Notes: generated by a model from the sequence alone, not told the origin. Positions 24,701 to 32,569 are shown, counted from the first letter of the stretch. The stretch: DNA of 40,803 nt from an uncultured Bacteroidales bacterium (GCA_905234665.1 CAJOIV010000016.1:26022-66824); one strand, 5' to 3'. Program-made: numbers and translations.

Positions 24701-25530
24701 TCTCATCCGAAGAGGGCTACGACATCTTCACCTTCTACATCGACGGGACCTCTAAACTCGAAGCTTCCGGCACGAGTGTTAGTTATTGGCGTCGTGCATC
24801 CTTCCCCGTGTCGGTGGGCACCCATACTTTCAAGTTCTCCTATGCCAAAGACAGGTATGCCACTGATGGCAGCGACTGTGCGTGGATTGATGATGTCACA
24901 CTACCTTATGCCGGGACTCCCACACGTTTTGTGTACGACACCGTGTGCCAGGGAACTGATTATGCGTTTGCCGGTAATGATGTTAATACGGATCAGTTGG
25001 GAGACTTTGTCTATGTGGATTCTGTGACCTCTGCCGACGAGATTCTCTTCCTCGCCCTCAATGTGGCCGGTGCTCCTGAGGTGACTATCACCACATCTGG
25101 AACAATGCAGCAGGGTGGACGTGCGGTCCTCACTGCCCATGGGGCCAGAACCTATCTCTGGAACACAGGAGACACCACAGCCTCAATTGTTGTCACTCCC
25201 ACGGCGGCTACCACCTATACAGTCACAGGCTATCGTGGTGGTTGCAGTGGCGAGGCTACCGCCCAAATAGGTGTCGGCATCGACGCGCATCCCTCGACTC
25301 TTGATTCGCAGTTGAAAGTCTACCCCAACCCCACCCAGGGAATTGTCAACATCGTCTGTCCGGAAGCCCGCCAAATCTCCCTCACCAATGCCATGGGTCA
25401 AGTGGTGTATCAGATTCCGGTATCGACGAACAGCGCACAATTCTCTATCCAGAACTTCCCTGACGGGGTTTATTTCCTGAAAGTGGAGACCCCTGACGGT
25501 GTGGCTGTGAAGAAAATAATAAAAAGGTAA
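21745..25530 (+). CDS. T9SS-exported gingipain-like C25 cysteine peptidase
   Basis: The 1261-residue protein has a signal peptide, a gingipain-type propeptide region (about 25-225) and a C25 catalytic domain (about 226-610). The dyad is visible as NYSAHGSE (H457) and GNCCLSG (C490). Later there are Ig-like segments (about 640-900) and a cleaved-adhesin/MAM-like domain beginning at STEDFETGDF (about 910-1050). The C-terminus (from about KVYPNPTQG) is a T9SS type A sorting domain ending KKIIKR. It should be carried across the outer membrane and anchored at the surface or released. Gingipains degrade host or dietary proteins; substrate specificity here is not known. A terminator follows it. Confidence 0.95.
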   Translation: MKKLLLAVLALQFSVFSYQVSRAQTVSLNFGGYSGASFTVTVPTPTVTTQKVESDLYTVLSFAGSTHLFRDGEPDLPVVSQIVDIPLCSGIEVTVSNVQTRSLQLSAPLLPMQPAPSKSDNGPRPFVKDAALYATDALYSAPEVAWVDVVGVARDRRLAALRVSPVSYNPVTGAVEVITSLQVTLTYKGVDEAATRELRSRYYSPEFSLGNNVLATLPAEKSVRNAAPLHYLIVAHSSFRGKFDEFIAWKRRRGMIVTVGYTDDAAVGTTTTTIANYVKGFYTNASDTLPAPTYLLIVGDHEQVPAFASRCSNPASDHITDLYYVTWDNDNIPDCYRGRFSAKTLAQLTPQVDKTLLYEGYNFANPAYLSRSALIAGVDGGYSGDNAYTYADPTMDYVAKTYVNSANGFTTVKYYKNNTSFAPTGVTVTGSSQTSSTASTLRTLYNSGYGWVNYSAHGSETSWGDPQFTTSHVAQMSNSGKPGIFIGNCCLSGQFQADNCFGESLLRRGDNAGAVAYIGATNSTYWPHDFCWTVGLRSNISGTMNATYDATHLGMYDRLFHTHNEDYTLWHNTLGSMVTAGNMAVAAYGSYELYYWEIYQLFGDPSLMPWLGLPSDMSFDGDEIIRVGVSEYTFTAVPRAYVALTSGDDHTLVAAAYADAVTGEVRLGLPEDITPGTYELAIWAQGYKPFFTEITVVVPSGPYLSVVRATPQGGHVLPGQANLFDLVIVNNGVSPAWNATVSVNSMSEGVVSLNPVQTLPTIQEGDTLVVPSAISLYVPDTYVYDDAVETQIVLQYADRNTTRTLAYRTSAPNLVVTESVATGIDRGTVATVTCTITNNGDMPTGDLTISLANAFGMVAVTPQPSHVGILQPGQSANLTFSMTMSSDLPDGSVPFNLMADEGDGAFVVDRFLFAGPGSSTEDFETGDFSRHAWVQGSNAWDITTADMHAGSFSARSKNNLGNRRSSELSITWTVVSDDSISFWYKVSSEEGYDIFTFYIDGTSKLEASGTSVSYWRRASFPVSVGTHTFKFSYAKDRYATDGSDCAWIDDVTLPYAGTPTRFVYDTVCQGTDYAFAGNDVNTDQLGDFVYVDSVTSADEILFLALNVAGAPEVTITTSGTMQQGGRAVLTAHGARTYLWNTGDTTASIVVTPTAATTYTVTGYRGGCSGEATAQIGVGIDAHPSTLDSQLKVYPNPTQGIVNIVCPEARQISLTNAMGQVVYQIPVSTNSAQFSIQNFPDGVYFLKVETPDGVAVKKIIKR

Positions 25531-25550
25531 TTATTCATAATTGGTTGATT

Positions 25551-25585
25551 GATAGCCGCGACGAAGTCGCGGCTATCTTCTTTTT
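25551..25585 (+). terminator. Strong terminator after the C25 peptidase
   Basis: GATAGCCGCGAC (25551-25562) pairs perfectly with GTCGCGGCTATC (25566-25577) across a GAA loop, followed by TTCTTTTT. It lies 20 bp after the stop. Confidence 0.92.
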
Positions 25586-25629
25586 GCCCCTTTGTGACAT
25601 ATTTTTCTCTCTATATGGGAAGAATTGTG

Positions 25630-25637
25630 TACTTTTG
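25630..25637 (+). promoter_or_regulatory. -7 box of the decarboxylase gene
   Basis: TACTTTTG matches TAnnTTTG and lies 76 bp before the ATG at 25714. No TTG stands at the expected distance upstream. Confidence 0.7.
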
Positions 25638-25713
25638 CAGCGGTTAAATCGGTGTGAAAAAGACAATCCGATTGACTTACATTGGTAAAATAATCCCAAA
25701 CAAACTGTATCGG

Positions 25714-27114
25714 ATGAAAAACAAGTACTATGATTTGGTCGACCAGACCTTCGACTTTCCCCAGGACGAATTCCGCACGGAAGACGGAGAACTCTACTTC
25801 CATGATATCCCCCTTATGGAGATTATCAAGCAGTATGGGACGCCTCTGAAGATTACCTACCTGCCAAAAATATCCTCCCAAATCCAGCGTGCCAAGCGTA
25901 TGTTCAACGTGGCAATTGCAAAGACCGACTACCGCGGCAGCTACAATTATTGCTATTGCACCAAGTCAAGTCACTTCAGTTTTGTGCTGGAGGAGGCGTT
26001 GAAGAACGACATCAACCTTGAGACCTCGTCGGCCTTCGACATCAACCTCATCCAGGAACTCTACGCCCAGGGACTCATCGACAAAGAGAAATTCATCATC
26101 TGCAACGGCTACAAACGTCAGCAGTACATTGAGAATATTGTCGACATCTTCAACGATGGTTTCCGTAATGTCATACCCATTCTCGACAACAAGAACGAGT
26201 ACTTCACTCTGGACCAGCTACGCCAGGAGTCGTCCGAGCCCATGCTTCTGGGAATTCGCATCGCCTCCGAGGAAGAGCCCAAATTCGACTTCTACACCTC
26301 CCGTCTCGGTATGAGATACAGCGACATCGTATCCTTCTACGAAGAGCAAGTGAAGCCCAACAAGCGGTTTTCTTTCAAGATGCTTCACTTCTTCATTAAT
26401 ACAGGCATCCGGGACACTGCCTACTATTGGAACGAGTTGGCCAAGTGTGTCAACGTCTATTGCGACCTCAAACGTGTCTGTCCTGAACTTGACTCTCTCA
26501 ACATCGGAGGCGGTTTCCCTTGCAAGACTTCCCTTGCTGCCACCTATGACTATGAATATATGGCTGAGGAAGTCCTCGCCCAAATCAAAACCATCTGCGA
26601 CAACCGTGGTGTCGAGGAGCCCAATATCTTCACTGAGTTCGGCTCCTTCACCGTGGGCGAGAGTGGCGCCACCTTATATAGTATTCTGGACGAAAAACTC
26701 CAGAACGACCGTGAGCGGTGGTACATGATTGACTCCTCTTTCATCACGACACTGCCCGACACATGGGGTATCAACCAGCGTTTCATCATGCTCCCCATCA
26801 ACCATTGGGAGTGTGAGTACCAGCGTGTCTTCCTTGGTGGCCTCACTTGCGACAGTGAGGACTACTACAATGCAGACTCGCACGCCAATGCCATCTTCCT
26901 CCCCAAACTGCAGAAAGACGATCCTCTCTATATTGGGTTCTTCCATACGGGAGCCTATCAGGAGAGTCTTGGCGGCTATGGAGGCATCCAGCACTGCCTT
27001 ATCCCCGCACCGAAGCACATCATCATCGACAAGGACGAGGATGGCGAGTACGTCACCAAACTATTCGCCAAGGAGCAGAGCCATAAGTCTATGCTTAAGA
27101 TTCTTGGCTATTGA
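25714..27114 (+). CDS. speA: Type III PLP-dependent decarboxylase, annotated in relatives as arginine decarboxylase
   Basis: From ATG 25714 the product has 466 residues and starts MKNKYYDLVDQTFDFP; a longer GTG start at 25654 is possible. The segment NYCYCTKSSHF holds the PLP-binding lysine. LNIGGGFP (phosphate-binding glycines), FTEFGSFTVGESG and LGGLTCDSEDYY (catalytic Cys-Asp) are alanine-racemase-fold decarboxylase features. Close Bacteroidota homologues of this length are called arginine decarboxylase and would make agmatine for polyamine synthesis, but the substrate cannot be proved from sequence, and carboxynorspermidine- or DAP-type activity is an alternative. It is bracketed by a promoter and terminator. 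Confidence 0.85.
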   Translation: MKNKYYDLVDQTFDFPQDEFRTEDGELYFHDIPLMEIIKQYGTPLKITYLPKISSQIQRAKRMFNVAIAKTDYRGSYNYCYCTKSSHFSFVLEEALKNDINLETSSAFDINLIQELYAQGLIDKEKFIICNGYKRQQYIENIVDIFNDGFRNVIPILDNKNEYFTLDQLRQESSEPMLLGIRIASEEEPKFDFYTSRLGMRYSDIVSFYEEQVKPNKRFSFKMLHFFINTGIRDTAYYWNELAKCVNVYCDLKRVCPELDSLNIGGGFPCKTSLAATYDYEYMAEEVLAQIKTICDNRGVEEPNIFTEFGSFTVGESGATLYSILDEKLQNDRERWYMIDSSFITTLPDTWGINQRFIMLPINHWECEYQRVFLGGLTCDSEDYYNADSHANAIFLPKLQKDDPLYIGFFHTGAYQESLGGYGGIQHCLIPAPKHIIIDKDEDGEYVTKLFAKEQSHKSMLKILGY

Positions 27115-27156
27115 GAACAGCGGCGACGTCATCCCGACGGGTGAAATGCCAATAAG

Positions 27157-27200
27157 AAAACGAGATAGACTCCGGTAGGAATGCTATCTCGTTTTATTTT
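27157..27200. terminator. Bidirectional terminator between the decarboxylase and FKBP genes
   Basis: AAAACGAGATAG (27157-27168) pairs perfectly with CTATCTCGTTTT (27184-27195), and T-rich sequence follows on the plus strand. The A-run on the left serves the convergent FKBP gene. Confidence 0.9.
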
Positions 27201-27230
27201 GTTTTGTGCGGGTGTGACGCGTCGGGGTGC

Positions 27231-27941
27231 TTAGTCGAGGTATATCTCGTGGAGCTCGATTTCGTACTTGAGTGGGGTGTGGGGTGGGAGACCCTCGGAG
27301 CCTTGGGCGCCGAATGCCAGTTTGCTGGGGAAGTAGAAGATGTATTTGCTGCCGGCGTTCATTCTCTGCATACCTGCCTGCATGCCCGGAATCATGGGGT
27401 TCCCGAGCACATGGATGACACTCGTGCGGTTGCGGCTGGAGGCGTATTCCTGTCCGGTGAAGAGGTTGGTGCTCACAAAGTCGAAATTGACGCGCTGTCC
27501 CACTTTGGCATTGGGGCCGGAACCGGATTTGACAACCTTGTAGTAATAGCCCTCGGGAGCCTTCTTGAGAGATGGGTCTTCTTTGAGGATGCGGTCGAAA
27601 ACCTCGCTCTCGCTTTTGGCTGACTGTTCGGCGGCTTGCTTCATGTCGTCACGCTGTTTCTTCTGTGCCAGGAAGGCGAGGTATTGGCAGGCGGCCTGGT
27701 AGGTCTCAGTGTCGAGGAGCTGCTTTTCGCCTTTCAGGGTAGCTTCGAAGGCTTGCTGGACGAGGTCGTTGTCGAAGGTATAGAAACCCGATTTCATGGT
27801 TTCGGCCAGGCTCACGCCCATGGCCCAGCTGAGGGTGTCCTGTTCGTTGGCGAGGGTGACGTTCTCTGTCTTGTTGCCGCAGGCAGCGCAGAGAAGTAAG
27901 AGGTAAGAACTAAGAACTAAGAGGGAAAAGGTCTTTTTCAT
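27231..27941 (-). CDS. FKBP-type peptidyl-prolyl isomerase lipoprotein (Mip-like)
   Basis: The 236-residue protein has a lipobox LCAAC (C21), an N-terminal FKBP_N dimerisation region (about 30-115) and a C-terminal FKBP domain (KVGQRVNFDF, FTGQEYASSR, VIPGMQAGM-like IPGMQAGMQRM, FPSKLAFGAQG, LKYEIELHEI). It should catalyse prolyl isomerisation of exported proteins in the periplasm. The signal peptide core SSYLLLL is encoded by five heptamers (27893-27927). It converges on the decarboxylase gene and shares the terminator with it. Confidence 0.94.
   Translation of the reverse strand: MKKTFSLLVLSSYLLLLCAACGNKTENVTLANEQDTLSWAMGVSLAETMKSGFYTFDNDLVQQAFEATLKGEKQLLDTETYQAACQYLAFLAQKKQRDDMKQAAEQSAKSESEVFDRILKEDPSLKKAPEGYYYKVVKSGSGPNAKVGQRVNFDFVSTNLFTGQEYASSRNRTSVIHVLGNPMIPGMQAGMQRMNAGSKYIFYFPSKLAFGAQGSEGLPPHTPLKYEIELHEIYLD
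27893..27927. repeat. Heptamer array (GAACTAA type x5) within the FKBP signal peptide
   Basis: The units are GAAGTAA, GAGGTAA, GAACTAA, GAACTAA and GAGGGAA on the plus strand. They encode part of the hydrophobic core of the signal peptide on the minus strand. Seven is not divisible by three, so a change of one unit would shift the frame. Confidence 0.8.
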
Positions 27942-27945
27942 GGGG

Positions 27946-28016
27946 GTAAAGGGTTTAAAGGGTTTGAGAGATTTGAAAGGTTTAAGGGGTTTAAGGGTTT
28001 GAAAGGTTTAAGGGTT
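27946..28016. repeat. Degenerate tandem repeat (GGTTTAAGG type)
   Basis: About seven units of 8-10 bp based on GGTTTAAAG/GGTTTGAGA fill the gap between the sugar transferase stop and the FKBP start. No promoter box is visible in it. Confidence 0.75.
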
Positions 28017-28029
28017 TTCGATTTTCAAT

Positions 28030-29487
28030 TTATTTTCCTCGGCCTTGGAATATGATGCCGATGGTATAGATGAGGATTTTGAGGTCGGTGCTGAGGGACA
28101 TATTCTCGAGGTAGAGTAGGTCGTATTTCAGACGCTCGCACATCTCGTCGACGTTGCTGGCGTAGCCGTATTTGACCTGTCCCCACGAGGTGATGCCGGG
28201 TTTGATGCGCTGGAGCAGGAGGTATTCAGGGCAGCGCTGGACAATCTGGTCGATATAGTATTGCCGTTCGGGGCGGTAGCCGACGAGCGACATGGTGCCT
28301 TTGAGGACGTTGTAGAACTGAGGGATTTCGTCGAGCCTCACCTTGCGCATGAAACGGCCGAAGGGGGTGATGCGAGGGTCGTCGTCGCGCGAGAGGGCCG
28401 GGCCGGCCTCTTCGGCGTCGATATACATGCTGCGGAATTTGTGCATGCGGAAGGGCCGTCCAAGGTAACCTATGCGTTCTTGGACATAGAACACGGGACC
28501 GGGGCTGGTGCATTTCACCACGATGGCCGTGACGAGGAACACGGGGCTGAGGAACAGTAGGGCGAGGACGGAGAGGACGATGTCGGAGAGGCGTTTGATG
28601 CTGTACTGCCATTCCTCCATGGGACGGGTGTCGATGGTGATGAGGGGCAGGTGGAACATATTGTCCATGGCGACCATGCCGAGAATCTGCTCGCGCGAGT
28701 CGGGTGTTATTTTGATGACAGGGCTGTGGCCAGGGGCGTTCTGGGCTCCTGTGGGGCCGAGGGCGCGGAGGATGGTTTGCAGCTGTTGCTGTTCGCCTTC
28801 CTCGATGGCGATGATGACCTCGTCGATATGGAACTTGTCGACGAGCGCGGGGATGTCTTCGATGGAGCCGAGGCAGGGCATTACCGAAGTGAGGCGGCTG
28901 TCGGCTGGCGGTACATCAGGGGTATTGTCCGTGGCCAGGGGCTGGACCTGGATGAATCCGCTGAAGAGGTTGCCCGAGTAGCGTTCCTGGTTCTCGAGGT
29001 CGAGGTAGGTCTGCCAGGCCTTGCCGTGGCTGCCCACGAGGAGGGTGGGGAATCCAATCTGGCGGTTGTGCACCTTGCGGACGGTGGCGGAGGTCTGCAC
29101 CAGGCGGCATGAGTAGGTGAGGCCGAAATGGACGGCGAAGAGAAACAGGAACGAGAAGTAGAGGCTGCTGCGACTCTCGACGGTGTCGTCGAGGATGAGG
29201 GCGAAGAAGATGACCACCACGCCCAAGAAACTGGCCAGGAGCGTCTGCTGGAACTCCTTGAGTCGGGCCTTGCGCAGTACGTTGCGATAGCTTCCCTGAA
29301 GGGTGTAGAGAATCATCCATCCTGCGGGCACGAAGATGACGCCCAGCCAGAAATTGCTGTCGGCGAAAAATCTGCCAGCGTCGGCGATGTCGTGTTCGAG
29401 GATTACCTTTCTGAAAAGGAAGAAAGCGGTCCACGCCAGCATGGCGCTGAGAAAGTCGAACAGAATATATCGGAGAGTGTGTTTCAA
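28030..29487 (-). CDS. Polyprenyl-phosphate sugar-1-phosphate transferase (WcaJ/WbaP-like)
   Basis: The 485-residue protein has four N-terminal membrane segments (about 1-125), a nucleotide-binding-like middle (about 140-270) and a C-terminal bacterial sugar transferase domain with the re-entrant segment KRLSDIVLSVLALLFLSPVF, HKFRSM and the conserved PQFYNVLKGTMSLVGYRPE and IKPGITSWGQV. Such enzymes move a sugar-1-phosphate to undecaprenyl phosphate as the first step of exopolysaccharide, capsule or O-antigen synthesis. The sugar is unknown. It overlaps the upstream lipoprotein gene by 4 bp (ATGA). Confidence 0.94.
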   Translation of the reverse strand: MKHTLRYILFDFLSAMLAWTAFFLFRKVILEHDIADAGRFFADSNFWLGVIFVPAGWMILYTLQGSYRNVLRKARLKEFQQTLLASFLGVVVIFFALILDDTVESRSSLYFSFLFLFAVHFGLTYSCRLVQTSATVRKVHNRQIGFPTLLVGSHGKAWQTYLDLENQERYSGNLFSGFIQVQPLATDNTPDVPPADSRLTSVMPCLGSIEDIPALVDKFHIDEVIIAIEEGEQQQLQTILRALGPTGAQNAPGHSPVIKITPDSREQILGMVAMDNMFHLPLITIDTRPMEEWQYSIKRLSDIVLSVLALLFLSPVFLVTAIVVKCTSPGPVFYVQERIGYLGRPFRMHKFRSMYIDAEEAGPALSRDDDPRITPFGRFMRKVRLDEIPQFYNVLKGTMSLVGYRPERQYYIDQIVQRCPEYLLLQRIKPGITSWGQVKYGYASNVDEMCERLKYDLLYLENMSLSTDLKILIYTIGIIFQGRGK

Positions 29488-30434
29488 ATGGTGATGATTT
29501 TGATGTTGTCGATACGGATGTCGCCTTCTTTGCCCTCGGTGTTGAGTGCGGCGAAAGAGACGGAGATGGGGTTGTTGTAGTTGAACTGGCTCCAGGCCTT
29601 GCCGAGGTTGATGTATATCTTTTGCCAGTTCTGGTTGGCGTAGATTCGCATGACCGACATGGTCGAGGCATTGGACGAGGCGCTGACGAAGCCCGTGAGG
29701 TAGACCTCGAAGAGCATGTCGGCGCGGTAGTCCATTTCGAGGTAGAGATACTTGGTCTTGTCGACGGTGAACTCCTCCGGGATGTAGAAATAGACGGTAC
29801 TCTGGTCGCTGGTCACGTGTACGGAGCCATAACCTTGGCCGGTGCAGGCGCCCTGGGGGTCGTCTTTCACCCAGGTCAGCGTGCTGTCGAAATGGGTGGC
29901 GAAGGAGGTGGGCTCGAAGTAGTCCTCAACAAGTACGGCGAGGCGGGGGAAGGTGTTGTAGTGGGTGTGGACGATGTAGCGTCCGGTGGAGGTGTCGAGT
30001 GTGCCGATGTGTGTCACGCTGTCGCGGGTCAGGCGTAGCCCCTCAATGCGTTGGGATTGGAGGTAGGGGTATTCGATGCGGGTGCTGGCCACCCCGTTCT
30101 GTTTCACGCAGGGGATGATGTTGAGGTACTTCATCGTGCCGTGCCGGAGGACGGGCAGGATGCAGGGCAGCTGGTAGGTTCCGAGGTTGGTCTCGGCATC
30201 GTCGCCTTCAAAATAGGCCACCAGTTGCACCGCGTCGACCAGCGAAGAGTAGAAACCGGGTTCGGCCGAGGGCGCGTTTTCCGACTGGGGGACGACGTCA
30301 ACGCCGTCGATATGCAGCCAGGCGGGCTCGGTCACGTCGCCTGTGAACTTCTTGCAGGAACTGATAGTCAGCAGGGTTAGCAGCGCTAACGCCATCGGGA
30401 TTGTCTTCTTGTTCAAAAAAATCATACTCGTCAT
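29484..30434 (-). CDS. Lipoprotein of unknown function, carbohydrate-binding-like C-terminus
   Basis: The 316-residue product has a signal peptide and lipobox SSC at C27. I do not recognise a named family. It contains many beta-type segments and a C-terminal half (about 190-316; YLYLEMDYRADMLFEVYL, NWQKIYINLGKAWSQF, DIRIDNIKI) that resembles a jelly-roll, galactose-binding-like fold. Starts at M4 or M14 are also possible. It overlaps the sugar transferase gene by 4 bp, so the two are translationally coupled and probably act in the same surface-polysaccharide process; that link is inference. Confidence 0.8.
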   Translation of the reverse strand: MTSMIFLNKKTIPMALALLTLLTISSCKKFTGDVTEPAWLHIDGVDVVPQSENAPSAEPGFYSSLVDAVQLVAYFEGDDAETNLGTYQLPCILPVLRHGTMKYLNIIPCVKQNGVASTRIEYPYLQSQRIEGLRLTRDSVTHIGTLDTSTGRYIVHTHYNTFPRLAVLVEDYFEPTSFATHFDSTLTWVKDDPQGACTGQGYGSVHVTSDQSTVYFYIPEEFTVDKTKYLYLEMDYRADMLFEVYLTGFVSASSNASTMSVMRIYANQNWQKIYINLGKAWSQFNYNNPISVSFAALNTEGKEGDIRIDNIKIITI

Positions 30435-30457
30435 TAACGTATTATTGTTTTTTTTAG

Positions 30458-30465
30458 TATCTTTG
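30458..30465 (+). promoter_or_regulatory. -7 box of the HATPase gene
   Basis: TATCTTTG matches TAnnTTTG, 22 bp before the ATG at 30488. A T-rich tract precedes it; there is no TTG at 19-bp spacing. Confidence 0.7.
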
Positions 30466-30487
30466 CAGCCGAAAAAATCTCACAAAG

Positions 30488-31036
30488 ATGAAAGAACTTT
30501 CCATGCACGTATACGACCTGATGGAGAACTCCACGGCCGCCAACTCGACAGAAGTGAAGCTTACTATCCGCGATAGCCTCAAAGACAACGACTTCCATTT
30601 TGTCATCGAGGACAACGGCAAGGGCATGAGCCCCGAGTTCCTCGCCAAGGTCACCGACCCTTACACCACTTCGCGCACCACCCGCAAGGTGGGTCTCGGC
30701 CTCCCCCTCATCAAGATGAACACCGAAAACTGTGGCGGCGGCATGAATATCACCAGTCAGGTCGGCGTGGGCACCCGCCTCGAGTTCTGGTTCCAGCACA
30801 ACCACTGGGACCGTCCCCCGATGGGCGACCTCACGGGGACTCTCGTCATGCTCGTGTCGCAGCATGAGGACATCCACTTCATCATCACCTACCAGACCGA
30901 CGAGGGCGAGTTCGTCTTCGACACGGACGAAATCAAGGAGGCCCTCGACGGCATGAGCATGAACGACCTCACCATCATCCGATACCTCAAGGAGATGGTG
31001 GCCGAGAATTTGGCCGAAATCCACGCCAACGAGTAA
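30488..31036 (+). CDS. Orphan HATPase_c (GHKL) ATP-binding protein
   Basis: The 182-residue protein has a Bergerat ATP-binding fold without a dimerisation/phosphoacceptor domain. The N box is HVYDLMENSTAANS (7-20), the G1 box IEDNGKGM (about 40-47) and the G2 box KVGLGLPLIK (about 67-76). The last 70 residues (from GDLTGTLVMLV) do not match a domain I know. Similar short ATP-binding proteins are seen beside hydrogenase or NADH dehydrogenase genes in anaerobes, but no such gene is here. It may be an anti-sigma-like kinase or a stand-alone signalling component. The next gene starts 16 bp later. Confidence 0.82.
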   Translation: MKELSMHVYDLMENSTAANSTEVKLTIRDSLKDNDFHFVIEDNGKGMSPEFLAKVTDPYTTSRTTRKVGLGLPLIKMNTENCGGGMNITSQVGVGTRLEFWFQHNHWDRPPMGDLTGTLVMLVSQHEDIHFIITYQTDEGEFVFDTDEIKEALDGMSMNDLTIIRYLKEMVAENLAEIHANE

Positions 31037-31051
31037 TTTCAACTTTCAACC

Positions 31052-31564
31052 ATGAAAATCGGCGTTCTCTCCGATACCCACGGCACCTTGCCGCCGCAGG
31101 TCTACACCTTCTTCAAGGATGTCGACGAAATCTGGCATGCGGGCGATATAGGAAGTGGGGTGCTTGAGGAGTTGCGGGCCTTCAAGCCCGTGCGGGCCGT
31201 GTGGGGCAACTGCGACAGCTTCTCGTTGCATTACGAGTTGGACGAGCGGGCCTTCTTTGTCGTCGATGGGCTGCGGGTCCTGATGACGCATATCGGCGGC
31301 TACCCGGGCCATTACCCCTACGAGTTGCGCCGTTCCCTCGAAATGGCCAAGCCCGACATTTTCGTTTGCGGCCACAGTCATATCCTCAAAGTGATGTACG
31401 ACAGTGAATACGACTTTCTCCATATCAACCCCGGTGCCGCCGGCCGACAAGGTTTCCACAAGGTTTCGACCCTTGTGCGCTTCACCATCGACGGAGTCCC
31501 CAAAGACTTGGAGATTATGGAGTTCGAGAAGATTGCCTCATCTGCGCCACCACCACGCCAGTGA
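31052..31564 (+). CDS. YfcE/MJ0936-type metallophosphoesterase
   Basis: The 170-residue protein shows the metal-binding blocks SDTHG (7-11), HAGDIG, GNCDS (in place of the common GNHD), TH and GHSH. The family hydrolyses small phosphodiesters. The C-terminal 16 codons overlap, in the opposite strand, with the end of the EamA transporter gene (50 bp). It follows the HATPase gene closely and may be co-transcribed. Confidence 0.92.
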   Translation: MKIGVLSDTHGTLPPQVYTFFKDVDEIWHAGDIGSGVLEELRAFKPVRAVWGNCDSFSLHYELDERAFFVVDGLRVLMTHIGGYPGHYPYELRRSLEMAKPDIFVCGHSHILKVMYDSEYDFLHINPGAAGRQGFHKVSTLVRFTIDGVPKDLEIMEFEKIASSAPPPRQ

Positions 31565-32414
31565 GGACAATGGCGATGCCGACGGGCTTGGACCACGAGA
31601 AGTGTTCCTGGCCGATGATAAGGGCGGCGATGAGTGAGAAAACGGGTATGGCGTTGGTAAAGATGCATGCCGCCGAGGCCCCGATATGCTCGACTCCCAA
31701 GTTGTAGAAGACGTAGGCCAGAGTGCTGCAGAAAACACCCAGGATCAGGAGCAGCGTCCACATTTTGGGCGAGTAGGAGAGGAGGGGTAGCTTGTCGCCG
31801 TCCGTCAGCAGCATGACCGGCAGGAAATAGATGGCGCCGAAGAGGTTCTGCCAGGCGGTGATGGTGAAGGGCTTGTAGCGGCCAACCAGCTTGACGAGCA
31901 CTGCTGTGAACACCACTGCTGTGGCTACGGCGCCGAAGAGCCATGCCAGGCCGGCAGGATTGGCGTCGATATTGCCCTCGCCGCCGGCGAAGGTCATGAC
32001 GCCGAGGCCCACAAGGGAGAGGATGATGCCCACGAGTGTGAGTGGTTGGATGCGTTCGTGGTAGATGGCGGCCATGCCGAAGGGGACGAAGAGAGGGATG
32101 GTGGCCACCACGATGGATGCCATGCTGCCGCTGACGAGCTGAACGCCGGTGGTCTCGCAAATACAGTAGACGAAGGGTTCGCAGAGGGCCAGCAGGAGGA
32201 ACCATCCGAGGTCTCCCTTGCGTATGGGTTCCAGCCTTCGGGTGAGGATCAGCACGGGGAAGGTGACGGCGGTGGCGAGGAGCAGTCGGAAGGTGAGAAT
32301 GATGAAGACGGTGATGTGCTTTTCGGTGACGAAGAGTTCCTTGGTGAGGATGAAACTGACGCCCCACACGAGGGCGCATAGGGCGAGAAGGATGTATAAA
32401 ATGCTCTTTTTCAT
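31515..32414 (-). CDS. EamA/DMT-superfamily transporter
   Basis: The 299-residue protein has ten predicted membrane helices in two EamA repeats, starting KKSILYILLALCALVWGVSF and ending KPVGIAIVLTGVVVAQM. DMT proteins move small metabolites; the substrate is unknown. It has its own -7 box at 32452-32459 and converges on the phosphoesterase gene, overlapping it by 50 bp. Confidence 0.92.
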   Translation of the reverse strand: MKKSILYILLALCALVWGVSFILTKELFVTEKHITVFIILTFRLLLATAVTFPVLILTRRLEPIRKGDLGWFLLLALCEPFVYCICETTGVQLVSGSMASIVVATIPLFVPFGMAAIYHERIQPLTLVGIILSLVGLGVMTFAGGEGNIDANPAGLAWLFGAVATAVVFTAVLVKLVGRYKPFTITAWQNLFGAIYFLPVMLLTDGDKLPLLSYSPKMWTLLLILGVFCSTLAYVFYNLGVEHIGASAACIFTNAIPVFSLIAALIIGQEHFSWSKPVGIAIVLTGVVVAQMRQSSRTP

Positions 32415-32451
32415 AAGGTAGAAGACGGCGGGGCTTCCCCGATTGGTGGTG

Positions 32452-32459
32452 CAAAGATA
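32452..32459 (-). promoter_or_regulatory. -7 box of the EamA transporter gene
   Basis: The minus strand reads TATCTTTG, 37 bp upstream of the start at 32414. No upstream TTG is seen at 19 bp. Confidence 0.65.
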
Positions 32460-32569
32460 TGAAGAAAATCGGGCATGGGAGAAAAAAACTTCAAGTGTGT
32501 ATACTTTTTTGCGTCGGGGGGCGTTATTGGTGAATAAACATTAAGAATAAACATTTAATAGTATAGACT

